From assembly GCA_017962565.1 (NCBI GenBank), contig JAGCVC010000020.1:1-64000 (forward strand): 64,000 nt of DNA, given 5' to 3'. Origin of the DNA: Alphaproteobacteria bacterium. Its GTDB lineage: Bacteria > Pseudomonadota > Alphaproteobacteria > CAAHEQ01 > UBA3637. Within the stretch, counting starts at the first letter, position 1. Each line of letters begins with the position of its first letter. Positions 35,831-44,558 of the stretch are shown here, piece by piece. The notes under the pieces were generated by a model. That model saw nothing but the letters and a program-made list of their open reading frames with translations, did no database searches and had not been told where the DNA came from. Made by a program: the position numbers and the translations under genes.

Positions 35831-36297
35831 TATACGTCACTCCTTTTGTTCTTCGGGTTCTTTGCAGCCAAATCCAAAACGATTGGATTTTGTGCTGTGT
35901 GCGGATGTTCTGCACCGGCATAAATGCGCAACTTTGTCATCATTTGACGACCCAATTTGTTACGAGAAATCATACGTTCTACAGCTTTATAGATAACATC
36001 TTGTGGTTTCTTTTCCATCAATTTGCCTGCGGAAATACCTTTGATGCCACCGATATAACCTGAATGGTGATAATACATTTTTCTTTCCAACTTCTTACCC
36101 GTTAAAGCAACTTTGTCGGCGTTGATAACAACAACATAGTCACCACAATCCATGTGCGGTGTATAAGAAGTTTTATTTTTACCACGCAAAATTGTTGCGA
36201 TTTGACTTGCCATACGACCCAACACTAAATCCGTTGCATCGATCAAGTACCAATCACGCTTAATTGTTGCGGGTTTTGCACTTAAAGTAGTTTTCAT
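35830..36297 (-). CDS. rplM: 50S ribosomal protein L13
   Basis: L13 is an early-assembling large subunit protein. The 155 residues match throughout: [58 protein letters not shown] and [17 protein letters not shown]. First gene of rplM-rpsI with a good promoter upstream and AAAAGGATT before the ATG. Confidence 0.98.
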   Translation of the reverse strand: MKTTLSAKPATIKRDWYLIDATDLVLGRMASQIATILRGKNKTSYTPHMDCGDYVVVINADKVALTGKKLERKMYYHHSGYIGGIKGISAGKLMEKKPQDVIYKAVERMISRNKLGRQMMTKLRIYAGAEHPHTAQNPIVLDLAAKNPKNKRSDV

Positions 36298-36329
36298 TTT
36301 TTAATCCTTTTTGTTAAAACACGGACACT

Positions 36330-36357
36330 AATATATCACATTTATATTCTTTGTCAA
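36330..36357 (-). promoter_or_regulatory. Promoter of rplM-rpsI
   Basis: On the minus strand TTGACA, 16-nt spacer and TATATT, about 30 nt before the ATG. Confidence 0.6.
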
Positions 36358-36446
36358 GCAGTTTTTTGCGATTTTTTTATATGGTATTATAATACCGTAT
36401 ATTTTAAGCAAGAAAAACAAAGGATTTTAGAGGCTTTATTTTCAAC

Positions 36447-36475
36447 TTGACAAAAATACGCAAAAGAAGTATAGT
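36447..36475 (+). promoter_or_regulatory. Promoter of rnpB
   Basis: Perfect TTGACA, 17-nt spacer and TATAGT; the predicted start falls within a few nt of the RNase P RNA 5' end. Confidence 0.75.
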
Positions 36476-36483
36476 GTAGGTCA

Positions 36484-36848
36484 AGAGGGGCAGACAATCG
36501 CTGGTCAAAGCTTTAAAGCAATGACGAGAGGAAAGTCCGGACTTCACAGGAACAAAATGACGGCTAACGGCCGCCCGGGGCAACCCGAGGGATAGTGCCA
36601 CAGAAAACAAACCGCCCTGCTATATGCAGAGTAAGGATGAAACGGCGGGGTAAGAGCCCACCGCTTGACTGGTAACAGTTCAAGGCTTGGTAAACCCCAT
36701 TTGAAGCAAGACCAAGAAAATGGCAGCGATTTATTTCGCAAGGTATCGTTCCTGTACCGCCTGATAGGTAGGTCGCCAGAAAGTTATAGTAATATAGCTT
36801 CTAGATGAATGATTGTCCTTTGACAAAATCCGGCTTATCGCCCCTCTT
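36484..36848 (+). ncRNA. rnpB: RNase P RNA, bacterial type A
   Basis: The catalytic RNA of RNase P, which matures tRNA 5' ends. The ends AGAGGGGC and CGCCCCTCT pair as helix P1. Diagnostic conserved parts are GAGGAAAGTCCGGAC after P3/P4, the CR regions around CCACAGAAAAC and GGTAAGAGCCCACCG, and the closing AAAATCCGGCTTATCG that forms P4 and the 3' core. Length is about 365 nt, in the usual range. It lies between divergent rplM and gapA. Confidence 0.95.
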
Positions 36849-36978
36849 ATTTTTCATTTTTCTCTTACCGATAATCACTTTTTTTTAATTTTTTTAAAAT
36901 AAGACTAGCTTTTTTTTCAAAAACAGGCTATAAGACGTTTTGTATTGTTTTATGCTAATTTTATATAAGGAGATTTAA

Positions 36979-38052
<1,074 letters not shown>

Positions 38053-38062
38053 TGAAAAATTT

Positions 38063-38096
38063 AAAGGGGTATTTCGTACTGGAATACCCCTTTTTT
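38063..38096 (+). terminator. Terminator of gapA
   Basis: AAAGGGGTATT...AATACCCCTTTTTT, an 11-bp stem with a T run just after the stop. Confidence 0.9.
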
Positions 38097-38113
38097 CATT
38101 GGGGGGGAGAAAG

Positions 38114-38686
38114 ATGATAAAAAAAGTTATTATTGGCGATCTACTTTGTTCTGTTCTTTGTTCTTGTATTTCTGTTGAAGAACGTACCGCAGCAAAAAAC
38201 AGAATGAACAGCACGCTTAACCAACAATGCTCCGTTACTATGGGATTTAAGTTGGGAACGGAAGAATACATGCAATGCCGTATGTTTTATGATGATGTTC
38301 TCCGCTATCGAAATATCAACATTAATAATATGTCGTTATCTTCTGCCGATTCGTTCAGAGTAGAAATGGAAGATTTAAATAAAACTTGCATGGAATATCT
38401 GGGTAACTTTAACCCTCCTCCAGGAGCCATCTGGAACTGTGTTCATAAGAAAGAACAAGATGCTATTGATGCCGCCATCCGTAAGAAAGAGTTGAAGGAA
38501 GAAGAAGAGATGCGCCAACGTTCTCTTTCAAACGCCATGAAAGATGCTAATGCAGACGAAAGATTGCAAAAACGTATTGATGAAGAACGCGAACGTGTTG
38601 CGGCCGAAACCGGTAAACGTCCTAGCAAAGTAAAATGTAAGACGTATGAAAAAAGCAACGGATACATCCAAGTAAAGTGTAAATAA
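38114..38686 (+). CDS. Putative lipoprotein with charged helical C-terminus
   Basis: The start at 38114 follows GGGGGGGAGAAAG and gives a 190-residue protein with MIKKVIIGDLLCSVLCSC, a plausible lipoprotein signal with the lipidated Cys in LCSC. Conserved-looking cysteines occur in the middle (NQQCSVTMGF, EYMQCRMF, KTCMEYLG, WNCVH). Residues about 120-175 are a long charged helix rich in E, K and R, and the end is CKTYEKSNGYIQVKCK. No known family is recognised. It has no visible partner; the next gene is another small lipoprotein. Confidence 0.7.
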   Translation: MIKKVIIGDLLCSVLCSCISVEERTAAKNRMNSTLNQQCSVTMGFKLGTEEYMQCRMFYDDVLRYRNININNMSLSSADSFRVEMEDLNKTCMEYLGNFNPPPGAIWNCVHKKEQDAIDAAIRKKELKEEEEMRQRSLSNAMKDANADERLQKRIDEERERVAAETGKRPSKVKCKTYEKSNGYIQVKCK

Positions 38687-38781
38687 TTCATTTTTTAGTA
38701 CTTTTGATAGTGCTTTTGAAACATGTTTTTTCAATAAAATCAATAAATAAAAAAGAAAATTAAAAAAATATTAAAAAAAAC

Positions 38782-38810
38782 TTGCCAAAAAGTTAATTTT
38801 GAGTTAATAT
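38782..38810 (+). promoter_or_regulatory. Promoter of the small lipoprotein gene
   Basis: TTGCCA, 17-nt spacer and TAATAT, about 35 nt before the ATG at 38845. Confidence 0.55.
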
Positions 38811-38844
38811 GGTGTGCATTTTAAAAGCAAGAAAGGAAAAAAAT

Positions 38845-39150
38845 ATGAAAAAAACACTCTTATTAGCCGCATTGGCTTGTTGCGCTTTAACAGCTTGCCA
38901 AAGTACACAACCTGAACCGGTCGTTTGCCCATCATGCAACCCACCGACTCGTCACTTTGAAGTTGTAACAGAATGCTCCGACTACAAAGAAAGAGATTTA
39001 GGTAATGGTGCTTACTCACAATGCCGTTTCTGCACAAACAGAATTTATTCAAATGGTGTTGATGTAACGGATCAATTCAAAGCTCCTTCTGACAATAAAA
39101 TTACGATTCGTCAAAGACGCGTGAAGACTCCTTGCGAAAGCAACCAATAA
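38845..39150 (+). CDS. Small cysteine-containing lipoprotein
   Basis: The 101-residue protein starts MKKTLLLAALACCALTACQS, a classical lipobox (LTAC) with lipidation expected on Cys18. The mature part is short and has CPSC, CSD, CRFC and a final PC. I do not recognise the family. The start is chosen at 38845 because AAAGG precedes it and because the upstream part of the open frame would spoil the signal peptide. Own promoter and terminator. Confidence 0.8.
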   Translation: MKKTLLLAALACCALTACQSTQPEPVVCPSCNPPTRHFEVVTECSDYKERDLGNGAYSQCRFCTNRIYSNGVDVTDQFKAPSDNKITIRQRRVKTPCESNQ

Positions 39151-39160
39151 AAAAATAACT

Positions 39161-39196
39161 AAAAAAAATCCCCTGCACTTTGCGGGGGATTTTTTA
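39161..39196 (+). terminator. Terminator of the small lipoprotein gene
   Basis: AAATCCCCTGC-ACTTT-GCGGGGGATTTTTT, GC-rich stem with A and T tracts. Confidence 0.85.
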
Positions 39197-39306
39197 TTTG
39201 CATATAGCTATAAAAAAACAATCATCCTTACCATCAATAAAAATCGAATCATTCATTTCCACAATGATGTCAATACCTGTTTAATGTCTATTTTAAGTTT
39301 TTTTAC

Positions 39307-39336
39307 TTGCATTTTTCAAAAAATTTGTCATACTGT
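39307..39336 (+). promoter_or_regulatory. Promoter of the SRP RNA
   Basis: TTGCAT, 18-nt spacer and TACTGT, ending 5 nt before the predicted RNA 5' end. Confidence 0.55.
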
Positions 39337-39341
39337 TTGTC

Positions 39342-39437
39342 GGAAGAACTTTGGATGGACAAAACGTTGGTTACCAAAGTCAGGTTCGGAAGAAAGCAGC
39401 TTAAACCTTTTGCTTTTGGGTCGTTCTTGGTTCTTCC
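39342..39437 (+). ncRNA. ffs: Signal recognition particle RNA (4.5S)
   Basis: The apical part reads GTCAGGTTCGGAAGAAAGCAGC, the conserved Ffh-binding hairpin with a GGAA tetraloop and the asymmetric loop ACC...AGCAGC. The outer ends GGAAGAAC and GGTTCTTCC pair to close a hairpin of about 96 nt, the usual bacterial 4.5S size. It lies 17 nt before dnaX and may be co-transcribed with it, an arrangement common in alphaproteobacteria. Confidence 0.92.
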
Positions 39438-39454
39438 ACCAAAAGGAATAAAAA

Positions 39455-41167
39455 ATGGCGGAAGAAACAAAATATCGAGTCCTGGCACGAAAGTATCGCC
39501 CTCAAGGTTTTAAAGACTTAATCGGGCAAGATGCTTTAGTACGCACAATTTCCAATGCAATTGCTCAAAACAAATTGGCACAAGCGTATATTCTGACCGG
39601 TATCAGAGGTATCGGAAAAACATCTTCTGCTCGTATTATTGCAAGGGCTTTTAACTGTATCGGACCAGATGGCAAAGGAGGCATGACGCCCAATCCTTGC
39701 GGTGTTTGTAAGCATTGTAAAGATATTGCTAATGATTGTCACGTGGATGTTATTGAAATGGACGCCGCCAGCAATACCGGTGTTGACAATATTCGTGAAA
39801 TTATTGAAGGTGCGCGTTATAATCCGCTTTCTGCTCGTTACAAAATATACATTATCGATGAAGTGCATATGCTGTCAAAATCCGCATTTAATGCACTGCT
39901 CAAAATTTTGGAAGAACCACCTGAAAAGGTTAAATTCATTTTTGCAACAACTGAAATTCGTAAGGTTCCCGTAACTATTTTATCCCGTTGTCAACGATTT
40001 GATTTAAAGCGTATTGATACGGCTGTGTTAGCAGCTTATTTTAAAGAAATTGCTCAAAAAGAAAACGTCACTTTTGAAGATACAGCATTGGCCTTGATTG
40101 CTAAGGCGGCTGACGGTTCTGTGCGTGACGGCTTGTCATTATTGGATCAAGCAATTGCTCACGGCAACGGACATGTTGGTGAAGAGCAAGTCCGCCAAAT
40201 GATCGGTTTGGCTGACAAAGGTTCTTTGTTCGAATTGTACGAATTGTTGATGAAAGGCGATATGCCTGCCACATTAAAAGCCGTTCAAAAACAGTATGAT
40301 TTAGGAACGGATCCTTTAACATTAACAACAGATTTAATGGATTTAACACATTGGTTGACGCAAATCAAAATCACGCCGGATGTCTTAAATGACGATATCT
40401 TGTCCGAACAAGAAAAAACAGAGGGCAAAAAGTTGGCCGATAATTTATCCATCAGCACTTTATCAAGAACCTGGCAAATGCTGTTAAAAGGTTTTTCGGA
40501 AGTCAAATTTTCGGAAAGCCCAATTAAAGCATTGGAAATGTTGCTTGTTCGTATCGTTTATGCTTCCGATTTACCCTCACCTGTCGAGTTAATTCAACAA
40601 ATAAGAAACGGTAGTATTGAAGTAATACCAATGGCTCAAAAAAAAACTGAAAAATTAACAGTTCAAACAGCGGAACCGATTGCAAGACCGGTCGTTGATA
40701 ATGTTCCTAAAAAGACAGTTCAAACATCGCAAGAACCAACCGACAAAACCACGTTAAATACTTTGCAAGATATTGTATCTTTTGCCCGCAAAAAAGGTCA
40801 AATGCTGTTTGCATTTAATTTATCAACCTTTGTCCATCCGTTGGAAGTCAGTTATGGTAAATTGCATTTCAGTGCACCGGCTGAAGCTCCTAAAACATTA
40901 TGCCAAGAATTGCGTAAGTTTCTGTCAGAAGCTACCGGTATTGAATGGGATATTGCTTTGTCGGAACAAACTGGCGGGCTCAGTTTAAAAGAACAAGCTA
41001 ATGAAAAGAAAGAACACATCAAAGAAAAATTAAGTGAAACACCTTTGGTTTCTGCTGTATTGAAGACATTCCCGAATTCTCAAATCGATGGCTTTAAGAT
41101 GTTGGAAAAAACATCGGATGATGAAAAAGATTTAATGGGTGAACCCGTTTATGAAACAAATGAGTAA
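39455..41167 (+). CDS. dnaX: DNA polymerase III subunit tau/gamma
   Basis: DnaX is the ATPase of the clamp loader. The 570-residue tau form has Walker A GIRGIGKTS, the zinc module CGVCKHCKDI, Walker B YIIDEVHML, the SRC motif ILSRCQRF, and AAA+ domains I-III to about residue 370; the remainder is the tau-specific tail. At codons 395-398 there is a run of nine A (40638-40646) that contains an in-frame A AAA AAA heptamer. A -1 slip there adds one Asn and stops at the TGA at 40648, giving a 398-residue gamma form. It follows the SRP RNA closely. Confidence 0.96.
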   Translation: MAEETKYRVLARKYRPQGFKDLIGQDALVRTISNAIAQNKLAQAYILTGIRGIGKTSSARIIARAFNCIGPDGKGGMTPNPCGVCKHCKDIANDCHVDVIEMDAASNTGVDNIREIIEGARYNPLSARYKIYIIDEVHMLSKSAFNALLKILEEPPEKVKFIFATTEIRKVPVTILSRCQRFDLKRIDTAVLAAYFKEIAQKENVTFEDTALALIAKAADGSVRDGLSLLDQAIAHGNGHVGEEQVRQMIGLADKGSLFELYELLMKGDMPATLKAVQKQYDLGTDPLTLTTDLMDLTHWLTQIKITPDVLNDDILSEQEKTEGKKLADNLSISTLSRTWQMLLKGFSEVKFSESPIKALEMLLVRIVYASDLPSPVELIQQIRNGSIEVIPMAQKKTEKLTVQTAEPIARPVVDNVPKKTVQTSQEPTDKTTLNTLQDIVSFARKKGQMLFAFNLSTFVHPLEVSYGKLHFSAPAEAPKTLCQELRKFLSEATGIEWDIALSEQTGGLSLKEQANEKKEHIKEKLSETPLVSAVLKTFPNSQIDGFKMLEKTSDDEKDLMGEPVYETNE

Positions 41168-41183
41168 AAATTTGTTTTTTCTG

Positions 41184-41211
41184 TTGACTTTTAATAAAAT
41201 TAGTTTATAAT
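41184..41211 (+). promoter_or_regulatory. Promoter of the rpsF operon
   Basis: TTGACT, 16-nt spacer and a perfect TATAAT. The transcript would have a leader of about 115 nt before rpsF. Confidence 0.7.
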
Positions 41212-41217
41212 AACGCG

Positions 41218-41332
41218 CACAGATAGCTCCTTGTCAGCTCCAAAGAAGGGTTGACTATGTCACAAGGCATTTGCAAGTGGTTTGCAAAAATGTCAGAAAC
41301 CGTGACCGAGATATCCTAAAGGAGAAAGATTT
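41218..41332 (+). promoter_or_regulatory. Structured 5' leader of rpsF, candidate S6:S18 autoregulatory site
   Basis: The leader folds: CCTTGT (41229-41234) pairs with ACAAGG (41262-41267), with GTCA/TGAC inside, and TTTGCAA/TTGCAAA can form a second hairpin. Two CCG triplets lie just before the ribosome site. Many bacteria regulate rpsF-rpsR through an S6:S18-binding leader with an exposed CCG. The position and CCG agree, but I cannot confirm the exact fold. Confidence 0.4.
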
Positions 41333-41719
41333 ATGTCTTTTTATGAACATGTATTTGTTACACGTCAAGATTTAACTCCTGCTCAAGTAGATGAATTGAC
41401 CGACAAGTTTGCCGGTGTCATTGAAAAAGAAGGCGGAAAAGTCACAAAACGTGAAAACTGGGGTTTGCGTAATTTAGCATACCGCATTCAAAAAAACCGT
41501 AAAGGTTATTATGTCTTATTAAACATTGACGCACCTGCCGTTGCCGTTCAAGAATTAGAACGTGTAATGCGTATTGATGAAGATGTTATTCGTCACTTGA
41601 CCGTTAAAGTAGAAGCTTTGGAAGAAGGTCCGTCAGTTATGTTGGCTCCAAAGGCAAACAAGAAAGCTGATGATGTCGATGATTTGTTTAACATGGAAAA
41701 TGAAAGTGAGGCATTCTAA
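41333..41719 (+). CDS. rpsF: 30S ribosomal protein S6
   Basis: S6 binds the central domain of 16S rRNA as a dimer with S18. The 128-residue protein has [39 protein letters not shown] and [18 protein letters not shown], plus an acidic tail of about 30 residues as in other proteobacteria. The ATG follows AAAGGAGAAAG, and its stop overlaps the rpsR start by 1 nt. Confidence 0.97.
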   Translation: MSFYEHVFVTRQDLTPAQVDELTDKFAGVIEKEGGKVTKRENWGLRNLAYRIQKNRKGYYVLLNIDAPAVAVQELERVMRIDEDVIRHLTVKVEALEEGPSVMLAPKANKKADDVDDLFNMENESEAF

Positions 41720-41961
41720 TGGCTGAAGTTCGTAGTTCATTTTTTCACCGTGCAAAATCTTGCCCATTCTGTGGTAAAGATGCACAAGTAATCGATTACA
41801 AAGATGTTAAATTATTGTCCCGTTTCATTACAGAACGCGGCAAAATGGTTCCGTCTCGTATTTCTTGTGTTTGTGCAAAGCATCAACGTCAATTGGCAAA
41901 AGCAACTAAACGTGCTCGTTTTTTGGCTTTATTGCCTTTCGTCAGTGGCACTGAAAATTAA
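41719..41961 (+). CDS. rpsR: 30S ribosomal protein S18
   Basis: The 80-residue protein has the S18 core: [51 protein letters not shown]. It also retains C39-type cysteines near the start (CPFCG), as in zinc-binding S18 forms; only part of the usual set (CPFC plus CVC) is visible, so zinc is uncertain. It is coupled to rpsF. Confidence 0.97.
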   Translation: MAEVRSSFFHRAKSCPFCGKDAQVIDYKDVKLLSRFITERGKMVPSRISCVCAKHQRQLAKATKRARFLALLPFVSGTEN

Positions 41962-41972
41962 GGAGATTAAAC

Positions 41973-42548
41973 ATGGAAGTTATTTTATTAGAACGCATTG
42001 AACGCTTAGGTCAAATGGGCGATGTGGTCAAAGTAAAAAACGGATATGCCCGTAATTATTTGTTGCCACAAAAGAAAGCTTTACGTTCCACAAAGGAAAA
42101 TATGGCTTATTTCGAAAGCAAACGTACCGAATTGGAAGCTCGTAACTTAAAGTTGCGCGAAGAAGCACAAAAGGCTGCCGAATCAATCAAAACAGTTTCT
42201 TTGTCCTTGGTTCGTCAAGCTGCAGAAAGCGGTATGTTGTATGGTTCTGTTTCTGCACGTGATATCTTCGAAGCATTACGTGATATGAACGTCAAATTGG
42301 AACGTCATCAAATTGATATGCCTCAACCGATTAAAAACGTTGGTGTTTATGATGTTCGCATTGTTTTACATCCGGATGTTTCCGAAACAATTAAAGTGAC
42401 GGTTGCTCGTTCGGGTGAAGAAGCAAACAAATTGGCCGCTTCTTACAACTCTGATTTAGTTAAACCGGTTGAAGAAGTAATCAATGAAGAAGCAGTGGTT
42501 GTCGCTGAAGAAGCAAAAGTAGCAGAAGAAGCGAAAACCGAAGAGTAG
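41973..42548 (+). CDS. rplI: 50S ribosomal protein L9
   Basis: L9 binds domain V of 23S rRNA and reaches toward the next ribosome. Of 191 residues, the N-terminal domain reads MEVILLERIERLGQMGDVVKVKNGYARNYL-like across residues 1-40, followed by the connecting helix and a C-terminal domain (GMLYGSVSARDIFEAL). A ~35-residue E/A/V-rich tail extends beyond the typical ~150, as in several alphaproteobacteria. AAGGAG precedes the ATG. Confidence 0.97.
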   Translation: MEVILLERIERLGQMGDVVKVKNGYARNYLLPQKKALRSTKENMAYFESKRTELEARNLKLREEAQKAAESIKTVSLSLVRQAAESGMLYGSVSARDIFEALRDMNVKLERHQIDMPQPIKNVGVYDVRIVLHPDVSETIKVTVARSGEEANKLAASYNSDLVKPVEEVINEEAVVVAEEAKVAEEAKTEE

Positions 42549-42583
42549 TAACAATTTAATTCCTTCGAAAGGAGGGGAGTACC

Positions 42584-42790
42584 ATAGTTCAAGTTATCGT
42601 GCGTGACAACAACGTCGAACAAGCATTGAAAGCATTAAAGAAGAAAATGCAACGCGAAGGTTTGTTCCGTGAAATGAAAATGCGTCGCGAATTCGAAAAA
42701 CCATCTGAAAAACGCAAACGCGAAAAAGCAGAAGGAATTCGTCGTAACCGCAAAATTCAACGCAAACGTAGATGGGCAGAAGGTTACTAA
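42584..42790 (+). CDS. rpsU: 30S ribosomal protein S21, apparently initiated at AUA
   Basis: S21 helps base-pairing between 16S rRNA and the Shine-Dalgarno. The frame encodes (M)[17 protein letters not shown], then [31 protein letters not shown] and a basic tail, 68 residues. The conserved N-terminus requires reading from position 42584, where the codon is ATA, not ATG. A very strong ribosome site, AAAGGAGGGGAG, ends 5 nt before it. The first ordinary start in frame, GTG at 42599, would remove VQVI and lies too far from the ribosome site. Terminator follows. Confidence 0.9.
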   Translation: MVQVIVRDNNVEQALKALKKKMQREGLFREMKMRREFEKPSEKRKREKAEGIRRNRKIQRKRRWAEGY

Positions 42791-42804
42791 TCTGAACGCC
42801 TTTG

Positions 42805-42840
42805 AAAAAAGCCGGAAGTTATCTCTTCCGGCTTTTTATT
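42805..42840 (+). terminator. Terminator of rpsU
   Basis: AAAAAAGCCGGAAG-TTATCT-CTTCCGGCTTTTTA, a 9-bp GC-rich stem with T run. Confidence 0.9.
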
Positions 42841-42886
42841 TAATTATCACCACAACAGTTTTTATAAAAAACGCCTTAATGTCAAA

Positions 42887-43864
42887 TTAATGACATTTGA
42901 AAATATGTAAAAGCGAAACAGATACTAATAAAGTCTTAAACCTTTTCTTTAAAAGAAGAGACAGTAAAATACGTTGAAAAAAATTAAATTCTTTTATATC
43001 TAAAATTTTCTTCCTTTCAAAATATTCAGACAGTTCTTTCCATGATAGCAGGCACTTTTTCTTCTGATACCTATATGGTTTATAAATAACCCATCGAATA
43101 AAAATACGATTATTCTTTTTTCTAAGCTTGTGATGCAACAAAATGTTTTTATCAAAAAAATTCTTTAGAATTTGGTATGCTTCTATATGCATATAGACCA
43201 TTTTAAAATCAAATTTTCTTGTTAAAGAATTATGACTTTCACGATATAAAACTAAATCTTCTTCTATATGTGAAATCTTATTTATTTTGCTAAATATTTG
43301 ATATATAAAGGTACGATCTTCCGATGTTTTCAGCTTTTCTACAAAAGGCGTTCTCTCAACAAATTCTTTTAAATAAAGCTTATTCCAAACGACAATATGC
43401 GGATCTATACGTTTCTTTAAATACATTAACAGTGGATTGTCGTGTATTTTAACCTTATGTTTGCACGACAGAGTAACTAATGGTTCATTGTACTCTTCTG
43501 CAACAACGCGATAATCACAACAAACGATTGGTGTATTATTTTCTTTTGCAATAATAAGCATTTTTTCCAAAAAAGTCGGCATCATTAAATCATCTGCATC
43601 AAAAAAAGATATCCACTTTCCTCTTGCATTTCGAACACCAACATTGCGAGCTACCGAAACTCCTTGATTTCTTTGATTTATGATTCTTAATCGTTTATCT
43701 TTAATTTTTTTTAAAAGATTAAGTGAATCATCTGTTGAGCCATCATTAACGCAAATTACTTCAAAATTTTTAAATGTTTGATTGAATATACTTTGTAATG
43801 TCGAAAGCAAATACTTTTCTGCATTATAGACCGGCACAATCACGGATATCTCGACCATCTTCAT
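42887..43864 (-). CDS. Family 2 glycosyltransferase
   Basis: The 325-residue protein has a GT-A fold N-terminus: VSVIVPVYNAEKYLLSTLQSI-like start, FEVICVNDGSTDDSL, NQGVSVARNVG and the metal-binding FDADD of ISFFDADDLM. The C-terminal ~100 residues are basic and less conserved. It probably adds a sugar to a surface polysaccharide or lipopolysaccharide; donor and acceptor cannot be read. Its ATG overlaps the stop of the small membrane protein gene upstream. The gene is AT-rich even for this genome. Confidence 0.88.
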   Translation of the reverse strand: MKMVEISVIVPVYNAEKYLLSTLQSIFNQTFKNFEVICVNDGSTDDSLNLLKKIKDKRLRIINQRNQGVSVARNVGVRNARGKWISFFDADDLMMPTFLEKMLIIAKENNTPIVCCDYRVVAEEYNEPLVTLSCKHKVKIHDNPLLMYLKKRIDPHIVVWNKLYLKEFVERTPFVEKLKTSEDRTFIYQIFSKINKISHIEEDLVLYRESHNSLTRKFDFKMVYMHIEAYQILKNFFDKNILLHHKLRKKNNRIFIRWVIYKPYRYQKKKCLLSWKELSEYFERKKILDIKEFNFFQRILLSLLLKKRFKTLLVSVSLLHIFKCH

Positions 43865-44139
43865 TTTTCTTTCTCTAATAACTGATCAAAATAAGAATCT
43901 ACTTTTAGATCTGTAAAGAACAACAATGTTAACAAAAAAGAAAGTACTGAATTAATCCAAAACAAACTGTCATAAAAGAAATTCAGATAAATCAAAAGAA
44001 AAAGAATTACAAAAAAAGTAAAAATATAAAAAATATCCCAAACAGAATTTAAAATATATCTGTTAATTGAAATACAACCTTTTGCCCATACAATTCCTAT
44101 CAAGAGAAAAACTATTAGTAAAAAGCAGGAAAGTAGCAT
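43861..44139 (-). CDS. Small membrane protein
   Basis: The 92-residue protein has about three membrane helices (near 1-20, 28-52 and 57-75) and a short polar tail (KVDSYFDQLLEKEK). I take the ATG at 44139, with GGAG 8 nt upstream, rather than the GTG at 44154 that lies right at the T run of the preceding RNA terminator. It is coupled to the glycosyltransferase by a 4-nt overlap. It has no obvious promoter of its own, so its mRNA may arise by read-through of the upstream RNA gene. Not recognised. Confidence 0.65.
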   Translation of the reverse strand: MLLSCFLLIVFLLIGIVWAKGCISINRYILNSVWDIFYIFTFFVILFLLIYLNFFYDSLFWINSVLSFLLTLLFFTDLKVDSYFDQLLEKEK

Positions 44140-44154
44140 ATTAAAAATCTCCAC

Positions 44155-44181
44155 AAAAAAACCACCTTTTGAAAAGGTGGT
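44155..44181 (-). terminator. Terminator of the unassigned structured RNA
   Basis: On the minus strand ACCACCTTTTCAAAAGGTGGT is a perfect inverted repeat followed by seven T. Confidence 0.9.
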
Positions 44182-44426
44182 CGGAGAGTTCGAAAATCAA
44201 CATTCAAGTGATGACTCCCCCTGTCTTTAAGACCTTTAAAAGTCCCTGAACATACACAGGGGGCTCCCCGACCTTTCGGAACGGAGCTTTATCTAACATA
44301 GTGTGCTTTTCATCAGGAAAAAAGACACACTGTCATATGGACGGGGTGTCTACCCGCCCCTTGAACGTGAGCTTTCGACAGCTCTCTTGCACCTTTAAGG
44401 CACTCAAGATGTTTTCTCAAACATCT
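44155..44426 (-). ncRNA. Unassigned structured non-coding RNA, about 270 nt
   Basis: A near-perfect promoter and a strong terminator bracket a 270-nt segment without a credible coding frame. On the minus strand it is dense in hairpins: AGATGTTT/AAACATCT at the 5' end; CTTGA/TCAAG enclosing two small hairpins; AGTGTG/CACACT (44326-44331 with 44300-44305); a 10-bp pair between 44264-44273 and 44179-44188 (GGTCGGGGAG with CTCTCCGACC), stacked directly on an 8-bp pair between 44256-44263 and 44217-44224 (CCCCCTGT with ACAGGGGG). It is not RNase P or SRP RNA (both are elsewhere), and I see no tmRNA tag codons, T arm or known riboswitch core. It could be a divergent 6S-type, a housekeeping or a regulatory RNA. 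Confidence 0.7.
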
Positions 44427-44432
44427 AGTTTC

Positions 44433-44462
44433 ATTATAGCTACACAAATAAAAGCATGTCAA
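44433..44462 (-). promoter_or_regulatory. Strong promoter of the unassigned RNA
   Basis: On the minus strand a perfect TTGACA, 18-nt spacer and a perfect TATAAT, the best consensus match in the window. Confidence 0.8.
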
Positions 44463-44499
44463 GTAATTTTTACACTTTTATGATATAAAAAAATAATAT

Positions 44500-44528
44500 T
44501 TGCATTTTTCATTTTATTGCTCTATCCT
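44500..44528 (+). promoter_or_regulatory. Candidate promoter of fabI
   Basis: TTGCAT, 17-nt spacer and TATCCT, about 30 nt before the fabI ATG. Confidence 0.5.
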
Positions 44529-44558
44529 TATCGCAGATAAGAAAAGAAAGGGAATAAA

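Noticed and set aside
42599-42790. GTG at 42599 as the rpsU start
   Set aside because: It removes the conserved VQVI strand and lies about 20 nt from the strong ribosome site; the ATA at 42584 fits both.
43861-44154. GTG at 44154 as the start of the small membrane protein
   Set aside because: It lies directly on the T run of the upstream RNA terminator with no Shine-Dalgarno; the ATG at 44139 has GGAG at 8 nt.
44155-44426. tmRNA (one-piece or permuted alphaproteobacterial form)
   Set aside because: A 10-bp pair followed by ACC at 44179-44188 looks like an acceptor stem, but no tag reading frame (Ala-Asn-Asp-type ending in Ala-Ala) occurs on either strand and no 5-bp T stem flanks the TTCGAAC loop.
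44301-44483. Plus-strand open frame of 60 codons in the same region
   Set aside because: It runs antisense through the hairpins and the minus-strand promoter, has no ribosome site and shows no protein-like composition.
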